A stretch of 22,075 bases of DNA from DATKSS01 sp049582065. GTDB lineage: Bacteria; Chloroflexota; Dormibacteria; Dormibacterales; Dormibacteraceae. Where the stretch lies: contig JBAUTF010000229.1 of NCBI GenBank assembly GCA_049582065.1, forward strand, positions 1-22,075, given 5' to 3'. Below the pieces are notes generated by a model. It was not told the DNA's origin, made no database searches, and saw nothing but the letters and a program-made list of their open reading frames with translations. A program made the translations under genes and the position numbers. Positions 14,442 to 21,676 of this stretch are shown here, piece by piece (the first letter of the stretch is position 1; the number at the start of each line of letters is the position of its first letter).

Positions 14442-15716
14442 TCAGCTCTTCCCCATACCCACGTGCTGGGCCTGCTGGAAGACCTTGCCCTCTGATGTGA
14501 TAGCGGGCGCGATCACCATCTCGACATGCTGGAACTCGGCGATGTCCCTGGCGCCGCAAACGCCGAGGGCGGAGCGGAGAGCGCCGGCGAAGTTCTGCGA
14601 GCCATCGTCGACGCGAGCGGGACCCAGAAGGATCTCGTGCAAAGTCGCCTTGGTCCCGGTCTGGATCCGGGTTCCGCGAGGCAGGTTGGGGTCGGGCGTC
14701 GCCATGCCCCAGTTGAAGCCTTTCGATGCGGACTCCTCGGCGCCCGCGAGCGGGGTGCCGATCATGACCGCGTCGGCGCCCGACGCGAACGCTTTGCACA
14801 CGTCGGCGCCGATGCGCATGCCACCGTCCGTGATGACCGCCACACGCATGCCGCCGCGTCGCATGTGCTCGTCGCGGGCCGCCGCCACGTCAGCGGTCGC
14901 GGTCACCTGCGGCACGCCCACGCCGAGCACGCCTCGAGTCGTGCAGGCCGCGCCCGGCCCGACACCGACGAGGATGCCGGCAATCCCGGTCTCCATCAGC
15001 TCGAGCGCCGTCTCGTAATGGACGCAGTTCCCGACGACGACGGGGATGACGCAAGCGCGCACCAGGTCTTCGAAGGAGAGCTGGTGGTAGGACTTGGAAG
15101 AATGTCGCGCGGTCAGCACCGTGCCCTGAACGACATACACGTCCGCGCCGGCCTTCTGCACCACCTCGGCCCGCTCACCGGCGCGAGCCGGGACGGTCGA
15201 GACGGCGCACGGCACTCCTGCCGCTTTGATCGCCTTGATCCTCTCTGCGATGAGGTGCGCCTTCACGGGCTCGCGATATACCTCTTTCAGCAACGCGTTG
15301 ACGTGAGCCTTGTCCGCCTCCGCGATCTTCCTGATGACCGGCGCGGAGTCCTCGTACCTCGTGTGCACGCCGTCGAGGTTGAGGACTGCCACTCCACCGA
15401 GCTTGCCCATCGCGATGGCGAAGTTCACATCGACGACTCCATCCATCGCCGATCCCCAGATCGGAAGAGGAAGCTTGAAGTCGGCGCCCATCGAAAAGGT
15501 GATATCGACCTCTTCGGGGTTGAGGGTCACGCCGCCCGGGACCAGCGCGACTTCGTCGAATCCATAAGCTCGGCGGGCTCGCCTGCCGATCCCGATCTCG
15601 AAATCCCCTATCAGGCCAGACTGCTCCCCGGTAATTGTTCCGCGGGTTTCGAGCCGGCTCTGATTCAGGGTGTGTTTACTCCAATGGTGGCGGGGTTCGC
15701 AGAGTATACCCGACAC
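14442..15716 (-). CDS. guaB3: GuaB3-family IMP dehydrogenase-related protein
   Basis: This has the (beta/alpha)8 barrel of IMP dehydrogenase/GMP reductase with the catalytic-cysteine loop GVGPGAACTTRGVLGVGVPQ. It lacks the CBS pair inserted in classical GuaB, and the C-terminal half matches the GuaB3 branch (GFNWGMATPDPNLPRGTRI, then ALGVCGARDIAEFQHVE). Cyanobacterial GuaB3 has been reported to act as an IMP dehydrogenase; other members are less clear. Its place directly before guaA supports IMP to XMP conversion. Coordinates use the only standard start (GTG at 15714-15716), giving 424 residues. The conserved domain, however, begins near residue 37 (GDFEIGIGRRARRAYGFD). A CTG at 15612-15614 with GGGGAG 9 bases upstream looks like the real start, giving about 390 residues. 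It heads the long minus-strand operon. Confidence 0.9.
   Translation of the reverse strand: MSGILCEPRHHWSKHTLNQSRLETRGTITGEQSGLIGDFEIGIGRRARRAYGFDEVALVPGGVTLNPEEVDITFSMGADFKLPLPIWGSAMDGVVDVNFAIAMGKLGGVAVLNLDGVHTRYEDSAPVIRKIAEADKAHVNALLKEVYREPVKAHLIAERIKAIKAAGVPCAVSTVPARAGERAEVVQKAGADVYVVQGTVLTARHSSKSYHQLSFEDLVRACVIPVVVGNCVHYETALELMETGIAGILVGVGPGAACTTRGVLGVGVPQVTATADVAAARDEHMRRGGMRVAVITDGGMRIGADVCKAFASGADAVMIGTPLAGAEESASKGFNWGMATPDPNLPRGTRIQTGTKATLHEILLGPARVDDGSQNFAGALRSALGVCGARDIAEFQHVEMVIAPAITSEGKVFQQAQHVGMGKS
15703..15710. promoter_or_regulatory. Shared -10-like box between guaB3 and the DUF4332 gene
   Basis: The sequence reads TATACT on the minus strand (15703-15708) and TATACC on the plus strand (15705-15710), around a palindromic GTATAC. 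Either could be a -10 box. For guaB3 it would put the transcript start near 15696, downstream of the GTG at 15716, so it argues for the internal CTG start. No clear -35 boxes are seen. Confidence 0.35.
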
Positions 15717-15739
15717 CCGCTGCGCATATTCTGTAGGCG

Positions 15740-16162
15740 ATGTACAGAACGCTCGAGTACCTGCCCGGCATCACCGACGGCGACGTCGAGAGGCTGAGGT
15801 CGCGCGGTATCCGGCACACCAACCAGCTCATCCACCGGACGTCATTGGGGATCGATCGCGAGCGTCTCGCCAAGAAGACCGGCATCAGCGCGGACCGCCT
15901 GCTCGAGTTCGCCCATCAGTGCACCTTGCTCGAGGTTTCCGGGATGGACCGGTGGCTGCCCCTGGTCCGCCGCCTCGGCATCAACTCGATGAGAGACCTT
16001 CGCGCGCAGGACGCGGCCGCCCTTCACGCCAAGCTGGTTGAAGCGATCGGGCTTGCCGGCGCACCAGGGATGAGCGACGTCCAGTACTGGATCAGCCAGG
16101 CCACGGCGCTCGACATCATCGAAGAACCCGAGAGGACGCCTCCGCTCGCAGTCGTCGACTGA
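15740..16162 (+). CDS. DUF4332 (helix-hairpin-helix-like) protein
   Basis: The 140-residue soluble product begins MYRTLEYLPGITDGDVERLRSRGIRHTNQLI and has a second similar half (WLPLVRRLGINSMRDLRAQDAAALHAKL). The pattern of two tandem helix-hairpin-helix-like segments (LPGI...L...GI and L...LGI...L) fits DUF4332 proteins, which resemble the helix-hairpin-helix domains of DNA-binding and ribosome-associated proteins. The actual role is unknown. The ATG has a nearby purine-rich AGGCG only just ahead of it. It is transcribed divergently from guaB3 and ends 45 bases from the convergent acyltransferase gene. It is the only plus-strand gene between 6230 and 19752. Confidence 0.85.
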   Translation: MYRTLEYLPGITDGDVERLRSRGIRHTNQLIHRTSLGIDRERLAKKTGISADRLLEFAHQCTLLEVSGMDRWLPLVRRLGINSMRDLRAQDAAALHAKLVEAIGLAGAPGMSDVQYWISQATALDIIEEPERTPPLAVVD

Positions 16163-16207
16163 CTACCAGCCGAGACGCTTTCGCAGCGCAGCGCGATCCG
16201 TCCCTGG

Positions 16208-17242
16208 TTAGAGGAAGACACCTCTGCGCATTCTCAGGTTGTCGTAGATGCCTTCCTGGATGGTGTCTCGGACCTCGTCCGCAAGCGCCATGACCAGGCT
16301 CTGGTCGTCGGCCGCCTCGGGCAGATGTTCCTCGACATGGATTGCCGGGTGAAACTGGATTCGCCACTTGCTGGGGAGCGGAATGAGGCCGAGCGGTCCC
16401 AGCCAAGGCCAGAATGGAGTGACCGGGAAGTAAGGCAGGCCGAAGAACTTTGCGATAGGAGCCACGTCGGCGACCATCGGATAGATCTCCTCCGAGCCGA
16501 CCACGGACACAGGGATGATCGGCGCCCGTGAGCGGATCGCGGTCGAGACGAACCCGCCCCGCCCGAAACGGCGCAATCGGTACCGATCCTTGAAGTTCTT
16601 GCCAGTCCCGCGAACACCTTCCGGAAACACCAGCACCAGCTCGTCACGTTCGAGCAAACGTCGGGTGTCGTCGGGATGCCCGACGGTCTGGCCCGTCCTG
16701 CGCAAGAACCAGCTCAAGACCGGCATCCCCAGGAACATGCTCGCCACTAGCGCGCGCACGTGCCGCGGATGAGAGTGCTCGGCGAAAACCGCCGTCTTGA
16801 TCATGGTTCCATCCCAGGGCAGCACCCCCGCGTGGTTGGCGACGAGAAGCGCGCGACCATGGGCAGGCACGTTCTCGACGCCGGTCGTCTCGACCCGCCA
16901 GTAATCGCGGTACAGGACCATGAACGCGGAGAGGAAGGACTCGGTCCACTGCGCGTCGAAGCCGAAGTCGTCCACCGCGTAGTCGTACCCGCGCTGCGCC
17001 AGCTCCTGCTGCTTGTAGAGGAACTGGACCAACCCCATGACCCGGTTGAGGTCGATGACGTCGTGGCCGGTCAGCTGCTTCAGGCGGACCGACAGCTCAT
17101 TGAGGCCTTGCAGAGCGTACATGGGGGCCCTGCGCTGAAGCCGGCGCACCTGCTTGGGCAGATGCAGGCCGGGATTGGGCTGCACGATCTCGGCTTTCTT
17201 GCTCCGGCGCTTGCGCTCCTGGGCCGTGGGCTGGCCGATCAC
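16208..17242 (-). CDS. Lysophospholipid/glycerolipid acyltransferase, PlsC-like
   Basis: The 344-residue product has an acyltransferase domain at about 115-300. Motif I is NHAGVLPWDG at 136-145, where His137 and Asp144 are separated by six residues rather than the classical four; this variant is known in the MGAT-like/mycobacterial Rv0502-type branch. The second landmark is FPEGVRGTGK at 206-215. The N-terminal 100 residues are basic and helical (KRRSKKAEIVQPN, then RRLQRRAPMYALQGL), probably aiding membrane contact. There is no clear membrane helix. The GTG start overlaps the upstream epimerase stop as GTGA (17239-17242). The epimerase plus acyltransferase order matches mycobacterial Rv0501-Rv0502 as I recall it, suggesting a shared role in envelope or polar-lipid synthesis. 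The acyl acceptor is unknown. Confidence 0.9.
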   Translation of the reverse strand: MIGQPTAQERKRRSKKAEIVQPNPGLHLPKQVRRLQRRAPMYALQGLNELSVRLKQLTGHDVIDLNRVMGLVQFLYKQQELAQRGYDYAVDDFGFDAQWTESFLSAFMVLYRDYWRVETTGVENVPAHGRALLVANHAGVLPWDGTMIKTAVFAEHSHPRHVRALVASMFLGMPVLSWFLRRTGQTVGHPDDTRRLLERDELVLVFPEGVRGTGKNFKDRYRLRRFGRGGFVSTAIRSRAPIIPVSVVGSEEIYPMVADVAPIAKFFGLPYFPVTPFWPWLGPLGLIPLPSKWRIQFHPAIHVEEHLPEAADDQSLVMALADEVRDTIQEGIYDNLRMRRGVFL

Positions 17243-18297
17243 CTGTGGGCCGCCAATGAGTGACCACCTTTGCGATCCCCGCGTCGGCGGCGCTGCAAGT
17301 AGACCTGCAGCTCGTATTCCTGCGGCGGCGAAGGCGCCTCGATGACCTCGAGCTCCTTGCCTCGAGCCAGCCCGTTCATGACCTCGCGAGAGCTGTGATG
17401 GGGTTTCCAGCCGAACTCCGCCTCGAGCCTGGAGCCGTCCATCACCGAGCCGTACGCGATCACGTCGGCCAGGTGTCCCGGCACATCGACGCGGGCGAAC
17501 GCGCGCAGCGAGAGCTGCGCCAGCCAGCGCGCGTACGGGATCAGGACGGGTGCTGCACGGCCGCCCATCACGCCGATCGCCTGGCTCAGCAGCACGATGC
17601 CCGCCCCACCGACGTTGAAGACGCCCGGGTGGTGGCCGAGCGTCGCCCGGACGATCGCTTCGGCGGCGTCGTCTTCGTGCACGAACTGCAGCCGCGGATC
17701 GAACCCGGCGAACGTCGGCACGACGGGCAGCGAGAGGTATCGCGCGAAGGTCGTGTCGTCGCTCACGCGAAATCCGAGACGCAGCACGGTGACCGCGCAG
17801 GACTCGTCGCGAAGGGCGAACTCGCCCACCAGCTGCTCCAGCTCGATGAGGTCAGCGGTGATGGACGATGCCGGCCTGTCGGCGAAGGCCATGTCTTCGG
17901 AGAAGAAGGAGGGGTCGGTGGGGCTGGCGCCATATAGGGCCTGGCTCGATTTGACGACCAACCTGCGCACCGGACTCGACGGCCCGGCGCACCCGACGAG
18001 CACGTTCATGGTCCCGATCACGTCTGTCTCGTGGATCGCACGCGAGTCATGGGGGGAGTCGACCATCACCGCGAGGTGGACGACGGTGTCGATCTTCAGG
18101 CGCCTGATCAGCTTGCCGATCGCGGCGTGGCGGGTGTCGGCGTGGACGAAGTCCATCTCTTCGAGCGCGCTGACCGGGTCGGAGATGTCGCAGCCGAAAA
18201 GGACGGGCACCTCGGACGCGAGCCGGCGCGCGACCTCCGCGCCGAGCGGGTTGGAAACACCGGTGATGAGGACGCGGTTAGGCCGGAAGAGAGTCAT
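17239..18297 (-). CDS. NAD-dependent epimerase/dehydratase-like (extended SDR) protein without the catalytic YxxxK
   Basis: The 352-residue product has the Rossmann start VLITGVSNPLGAEVARRL (TGxxxxxG at 12-19), the VVHLAV strand near 72-77, and the SSQALYG strand at 117-123. At the place of the usual Tyr-x-x-x-Lys, the sequence reads SITADLIELE (145-154). By alignment on the following E-x-E, Tyr becomes Ile146 and Lys becomes Leu150. So it may bind a dinucleotide but probably does not do standard epimerase chemistry. The downstream VLRLGFRVSDDTTFARYLSLPVVPTFAGFDPRLQFVHEDDAAEAI is like mycobacterial GalE2 (Rv0501). The C-terminal end is Arg-rich. The ATG lies 22 bases after a structured leader, and the stop overlaps the acyltransferase gene by 4 bases. 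Confidence 0.88.
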   Translation of the reverse strand: MTLFRPNRVLITGVSNPLGAEVARRLASEVPVLFGCDISDPVSALEEMDFVHADTRHAAIGKLIRRLKIDTVVHLAVMVDSPHDSRAIHETDVIGTMNVLVGCAGPSSPVRRLVVKSSQALYGASPTDPSFFSEDMAFADRPASSITADLIELEQLVGEFALRDESCAVTVLRLGFRVSDDTTFARYLSLPVVPTFAGFDPRLQFVHEDDAAEAIVRATLGHHPGVFNVGGAGIVLLSQAIGVMGGRAAPVLIPYARWLAQLSLRAFARVDVPGHLADVIAYGSVMDGSRLEAEFGWKPHHSSREVMNGLARGKELEVIEAPSPPQEYELQVYLQRRRRGDRKGGHSLAAHR

Positions 18298-18318
18298 CGC
18301 ACTCTCAATCTAAACCAG

Positions 18319-18361
18319 TGGAGCTGAAGCCCGGATTTAGTCCGGGCGTCCCCAGGCTCCA
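18319..18361 (-). promoter_or_regulatory. Two-stem leader structure upstream of the epimerase-like gene
   Basis: An outer 6-pair stem (18319-18324 with 18356-18361, TGGAGC/GCTCCA) encloses a perfect 7-pair hairpin, GCCCGGA (18329-18335) with TCCGGGC (18341-18347), around a 5-base loop. It ends 21 bases before the epimerase ATG on the minus strand, so it would lie in that gene's leader if transcription begins above it. I recognise no known riboswitch family. It may be a regulatory leader, a protein-binding site, or a dispersed repeat. Confidence 0.45.
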
Positions 18362-18401
18362 CAGTCACTACTCCGGGCAACCTGAATGCCACGGGGGGTT
18401 C

Positions 18402-18427
18402 CGCGGGGGGATCCTGATCCCCCCGCG
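18402..18427. terminator. Strong GC hairpin just after the glutamate dehydrogenase stop
   Basis: CGCGGGGGGATC (18402-18413) pairs perfectly with GATCCCCCCGCG (18416-18427), giving up to 12 pairs around a tiny centre. In practice it would be about 10 pairs with a 6-base loop. It begins 3 bases past the TAA of the dehydrogenase gene on the minus strand. There is no long T-run on either side; CCTTTAT follows on the plus strand. It is probably a terminator or 3'-end stabiliser for the dehydrogenase mRNA. Confidence 0.6.
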
Positions 18428-18430
18428 CCT

Positions 18431-19687
18431 TTATGGGTATATGCCTCGCACCGTCGTCGCGTTGGCCACGCGCTGCACGGCCAACGCGTACGCGGCAAGC
18501 CTCATATCGATGCGCTTGTTCACCGATGTGTGCAGGATCTCGTAGAACGCGCGCGTGATCACGTGGTGCAGCTTGGTGTTGATCTCCTCCTCCTCCCAGA
18601 AGAAGGCCTGGAGGTCCTGCACCCATTCGAAGTAGGAGACGATCACTCCGCCCGCGTTGGCGATGATGTCGGGCACGACGAAGATCCCTCGGTCGTGCAG
18701 GATCGGGTCGGCCTCGGGCGACACCGCCGCGTTGGCGCCTTCGGTGATGAGCCGCGCCCGGATGCGGCCGGCGTTGGTCCCGGTGATCTGGTCCTGGACG
18801 GCGGCCGGCACGAGGACGGTGACCGGCAGCTCGATGATCTCGTCGTTGGTGATGGTGTCCGCCTTCTTGAAGCCGCCCACCCCTCCTCTCACCTGCCGGT
18901 GCTCTTCCAGGGCGGCGAGGTCGAGGCCTTTCGGGTTGTACACGCCGCCTTTGGAGTCGCTGACCGCCACGACGCTCAACCCGGCCTCCGCCAGCAGCCG
19001 CGCCGCAGAGCGCCCGACCTGGCCGTAACCCTGGACGGCCACCGTCGGCGTCTCCTCGTCCGCGTGCAGGTACTTGAGGGCTTCGAGCGTCAGGTAGGTG
19101 GCCCCTCTGCCGGGCGCGTCGACCCGACCTTCAGAGCCGCCGACGTCGACCGGCTTGCCCGTGACGGAGGCAGTCACGGAGTGACCGGCATGCATGGAGA
19201 CCGTGTCCATGATCCAGGCCATGATCTGCGGGTCGGTGCCCATGTCGGGCGCCGGGATGTCCTTCTCGGGACCGATCAGGATCGCGATCTCCGTGGCATA
19301 GCGGCGGGTCAAGTGCTCGAGCTCGGTCAGGGAAAGCTTGCTCGGGGTGCAGGCGACGGCGCCCTTCGAACCGCCGTACGGCAGGCCGACAGCGGCGCAT
19401 TTCCAGGTCATCAGCATCGCCAGGGCCTTGACCAGGTCGATCGTGACGTCGGGGTGGTAGCGGATGCCGCCCTTGGCCGGGCCGCGGCTGATGTTGTGCT
19501 GGACGCGCCAGCCGGTGAAGACGCGGACCGAGCCATCGTCCATCCGGACCGGGAAGTGGACGGTGAGCTCGCGCTTGACCTCGCGCAGGCTCCGCCGAGA
19601 GTCGTCGGACAGGCCGATCACGTCGGCAGCGGCGTCGAAACGCCGCTGGGCGGTCTGGAAGGCGGAAGCGCGGGTTTCGACCGCCAT
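18431..19687 (-). CDS. gdhA: Glutamate dehydrogenase (Glu/Leu/Phe/Val dehydrogenase family)
   Basis: It interconverts glutamate and 2-oxoglutarate plus ammonia with NAD or NADP; coenzyme preference is not readable with confidence. The 418-residue product is of hexameric, small-subunit type. Motifs are GWRVQHNISRGPAKGGIRYHP at 59-79 (substrate lysine region), MTWKCA (Lys96), LPYGGSKGAV (catalytic lysine 108), PAPDMGT (Asp148) and the dinucleotide loop GYGQVG at 220-225. ITEGANAA near 333-340 belongs to the substrate cleft. The ATG has a good ribosome site (GGAGT, about 6 bases ahead). It is a single-gene unit, with a divergent DUF881 gene 65 bases upstream and a strong hairpin directly after the stop. 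Leucine dehydrogenase specificity is less likely at this length. Confidence 0.96.
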   Translation of the reverse strand: MAVETRASAFQTAQRRFDAAADVIGLSDDSRRSLREVKRELTVHFPVRMDDGSVRVFTGWRVQHNISRGPAKGGIRYHPDVTIDLVKALAMLMTWKCAAVGLPYGGSKGAVACTPSKLSLTELEHLTRRYATEIAILIGPEKDIPAPDMGTDPQIMAWIMDTVSMHAGHSVTASVTGKPVDVGGSEGRVDAPGRGATYLTLEALKYLHADEETPTVAVQGYGQVGRSAARLLAEAGLSVVAVSDSKGGVYNPKGLDLAALEEHRQVRGGVGGFKKADTITNDEIIELPVTVLVPAAVQDQITGTNAGRIRARLITEGANAAVSPEADPILHDRGIFVVPDIIANAGGVIVSYFEWVQDLQAFFWEEEEINTKLHHVITRAFYEILHTSVNKRIDMRLAAYALAVQRVANATTVRGIYP

Positions 19688-19752
19688 TTCGGGACTCCGA
19701 TAGTAACTCTCGAGGACCCCGTGCGCCGACGCGCTTCACGCACAATGGCCAC

Positions 19753-20475
19753 GTGTCGCGCCAGCAGTTCGCCAGCGCAGCCATCGTGGCGGTGGTCGCC
19801 CTGGCCACCGGTTTCGTCCTGACCGGGCAGGTCAAAGCCCAGCTGCTGACACCTTCCAACCAGCTCGCGCGCTACCAGGCGCTGCAGCGCAGCGTGCAGG
19901 ACCTCGAGGCCACGAACCTCGTCGAACGCCAGCAGATCGCCACCCTTCGATCGCAGATCGCCGCCCTCGAATCCGACGCCGCGAGCCGGTCGGCGGCGAC
20001 GCAAGCCCTGCAGAACCAGGTCAACGACCTTCGCGCGCGGGCAGGGCTGACCGCCATGCACGGGCCCGGCGTCGAGGTCGACCTATCGAACGGCATCCCC
20101 GGTCCCGACACCGGCGGGCAGACGGGTTACCTGGTCAACTACCAGGACGTCCAGGACGTGGTCAACCTCCTCTTTGCCCAGGGGGCCGAAGGCATCGCGG
20201 TGAACGGCCGCCGCATCACCCCGCTCAGCGCCTATTCGGGCTCGGAGGGCCAGGTGATCATCGACCAGGGGCCACCGCTTTCCTCCCCGATCAAGGTTGT
20301 CGCGGTCGGAGACCGCAACCGTATGGAGACCGCCCTGGACGACTCGTCCGCCCTCCCGGACATACGCGCCCGGCAGGTCCAGTTCCAGCTTCACCTCACC
20401 TTCGACGGCGCCCCCGACCTGCCGCTGCCGGCCTATGACTCCAGCCTCCTGATCCCCTATGTCAACCCGGCTTAG
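19753..20475 (+). CDS. DUF881 membrane protein, first of a pair
   Basis: The 240-residue product has an uncleaved signal anchor at about 7-25 (ASAAIVAVVALATGFVLTG). A coiled coil follows at about 38-95 (LARYQALQRSVQDLEATN, then LRSQIAALESDAASRS). The extracellular DUF881 domain runs from about 100 to the end (GLTAMHGPGVEVDLSNG, then YQDVQDVVNLLFAQGAEGIAVNGRRI). The family (YlxW/YlxX-like) is often found in tandem near cell-division or sporulation genes, but its biochemical role is not established. The start is GTG at 19753. The gene is 65 bases from, and divergent to, glutamate dehydrogenase. It overlaps the next DUF881 gene by 17 bases. Confidence 0.9.
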   Translation: MSRQQFASAAIVAVVALATGFVLTGQVKAQLLTPSNQLARYQALQRSVQDLEATNLVERQQIATLRSQIAALESDAASRSAATQALQNQVNDLRARAGLTAMHGPGVEVDLSNGIPGPDTGGQTGYLVNYQDVQDVVNLLFAQGAEGIAVNGRRITPLSAYSGSEGQVIIDQGPPLSSPIKVVAVGDRNRMETALDDSSALPDIRARQVQFQLHLTFDGAPDLPLPAYDSSLLIPYVNPA

Positions 20476-21154
20476 CCCCACCGCGCGGCGGCCGCCGGTG
20501 CGCGCCGGCGCCATCAGCGTGTGGCTCATCGCGCTGCTCGTCGCCCTGGTCGCTACGATCCAAATCCGCAGCCAGGCCGAGGTGGAGCGGACGCTCGTCG
20601 GCGTTGACCCGACCTCGCTCGCATTCCTCATCGACGACCTGCACCGGGCCAATGACTCGCTGAGCGCCGAGACCGCGGATCTCACCCAGCGGAAAGCAAC
20701 ATTGCAAACCGGAAGCAGCGGCGCAGCCGACCAGGTGCTGACCCAGGAGGCCGACCGCCTGCGAGCGCTGGAAGGCCTGGTCCCGGTCCAGGGCCCGGGG
20801 ATCGTGATCGTGATCGACGCCAGCGGCCTACAGGCCCTCGACCTCCAGGATGCCCTCAACAACCTGGGCGCCGGCGGCGCCGAAGCGATCGACGTCAACA
20901 ACCACAGGATCGTCGTCGGGGTGCCCGTCGAGCAAGCCCCGAGTGGTGTGGAAGTCGACGGCGTGCTGATCGCGGCGCCGTGGACCATCTCGGTGATCGG
21001 CGATCCGACCCGGCTCGCGGATGTCGGCGACCTGATGACGCAGCAGCTGCGCGCCGACAGGCGCGTGCGGCAGGCGACCTACCGGGCAGAACCCGAAATC
21101 GTCATCCGCTCGGTCGTCAGCGCGAGGCCGTTCGTCTACGCGATCGGGTCTTAG
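20459..21154 (+). CDS. DUF881 membrane protein, second of a pair
   Basis: The 231-residue product is a paralogue in layout of the preceding gene. It has a short basic N-terminus, a membrane anchor at about 18-36 (ISVWLIALLVALVATIQI), a helical segment rich in Leu/Asp/Glu (about 54-105), and a DUF881 domain (VPVQGPGIVIVIDASG, then LQDALNNLGAGGAEAIDVNNHRIV). The ATG at 20459 lies inside the end of the first gene (17-base overlap), so the two products are made together and may form a heteromer. In many Actinomycetota and Firmicutes a small DUF1290 protein sits in or next to such pairs; none is present here. The stop is 8 bases from the convergent phaR stop. Confidence 0.9.
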   Translation: MSTRLSPTARRPPVRAGAISVWLIALLVALVATIQIRSQAEVERTLVGVDPTSLAFLIDDLHRANDSLSAETADLTQRKATLQTGSSGAADQVLTQEADRLRALEGLVPVQGPGIVIVIDASGLQALDLQDALNNLGAGGAEAIDVNNHRIVVGVPVEQAPSGVEVDGVLIAAPWTISVIGDPTRLADVGDLMTQQLRADRRVRQATYRAEPEIVIRSVVSARPFVYAIGS

Positions 21155-21162
21155 GGAAAGAC

Positions 21163-21669
21163 CTAGCGGCGTGGCCGCCGCTTTGCTGGCTCCGCCGCGC
21201 CGAGCTTCTTGAGCTGCGCCGCCATCCGGTCCAGGCGCTGGTTGATCCTTTCGATGTCGTGGTGCGTGGGGATGCGGAGCCTTCGCAGCGCCGTTTCGAT
21301 CGCCTCGTCCGCGCGGCCTTCCAGGTCTTCACGCCTCTTCTCGACCTGGTTGCGCAGGTCGCCTGGCACGCTCAGCGTCTTGCGCACGTAGTCGAGGAGC
21401 GCCTGGCCGCGGTCGTGCAGCGCTTCACCACCCGCATCGACGATCCGCGACGGTCCGCGTTTCTCCTCGGTCAAGACGATCTGCGACAGGGTCACCTGCG
21501 TCAGGTCATGACCGTTATCGCGGTCGATCACCTTGATGTCGTGGCCCTCGCGTACCAGGCCGGCGATTCCGTCCAGCGTGATGTACCGGCTCGTGCGCGT
21601 GTCGTAGAGCTTGCGGTTTGCGTACTTCTTGATAAGGTGTCGTTCAGGGGCAGTCACAAGCGGGGCCAA
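21163..21669 (-). CDS. phaR: PhaR-type polyhydroxyalkanoate synthesis regulator with phasin-like C-terminus
   Basis: PhaR proteins bind DNA and polyhydroxyalkanoate and repress phasin genes until polymer is present. The 168-residue product carries the N-terminal PHB/PHA accumulation regulator domain at about 11-70 (RHLIKKYANRKLYDTRTSRYITLDGI, then GHDIKVIDRDNGHDLTQVTLSQIV). The rest is helical, and the end (LRIPTHHDIERINQRLDRMAAQLKKL, about 131-156) resembles the heptad tail of phasins. A TTG at 21667-21669 is used for the coordinates, but GTG at 21655-21657 is equally plausible. On the minus strand a TAGAAT (21669-21674) could be its -10 box, which would favour the GTG and a very short leader. 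It is divergent from a phasin-like gene, with two inverted repeats between them. Confidence 0.88.
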   Translation of the reverse strand: MAPLVTAPERHLIKKYANRKLYDTRTSRYITLDGIAGLVREGHDIKVIDRDNGHDLTQVTLSQIVLTEEKRGPSRIVDAGGEALHDRGQALLDYVRKTLSVPGDLRNQVEKRREDLEGRADEAIETALRRLRIPTHHDIERINQRLDRMAAQLKKLGAAEPAKRRPRR

Positions 21670-21676
21670 TTCTAAT

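Noticed and set aside
18386..19822. 478-codon plus-strand open frame
   Set aside because: It is antisense to glutamate dehydrogenase, spans the terminator-like hairpin and shows no domain.
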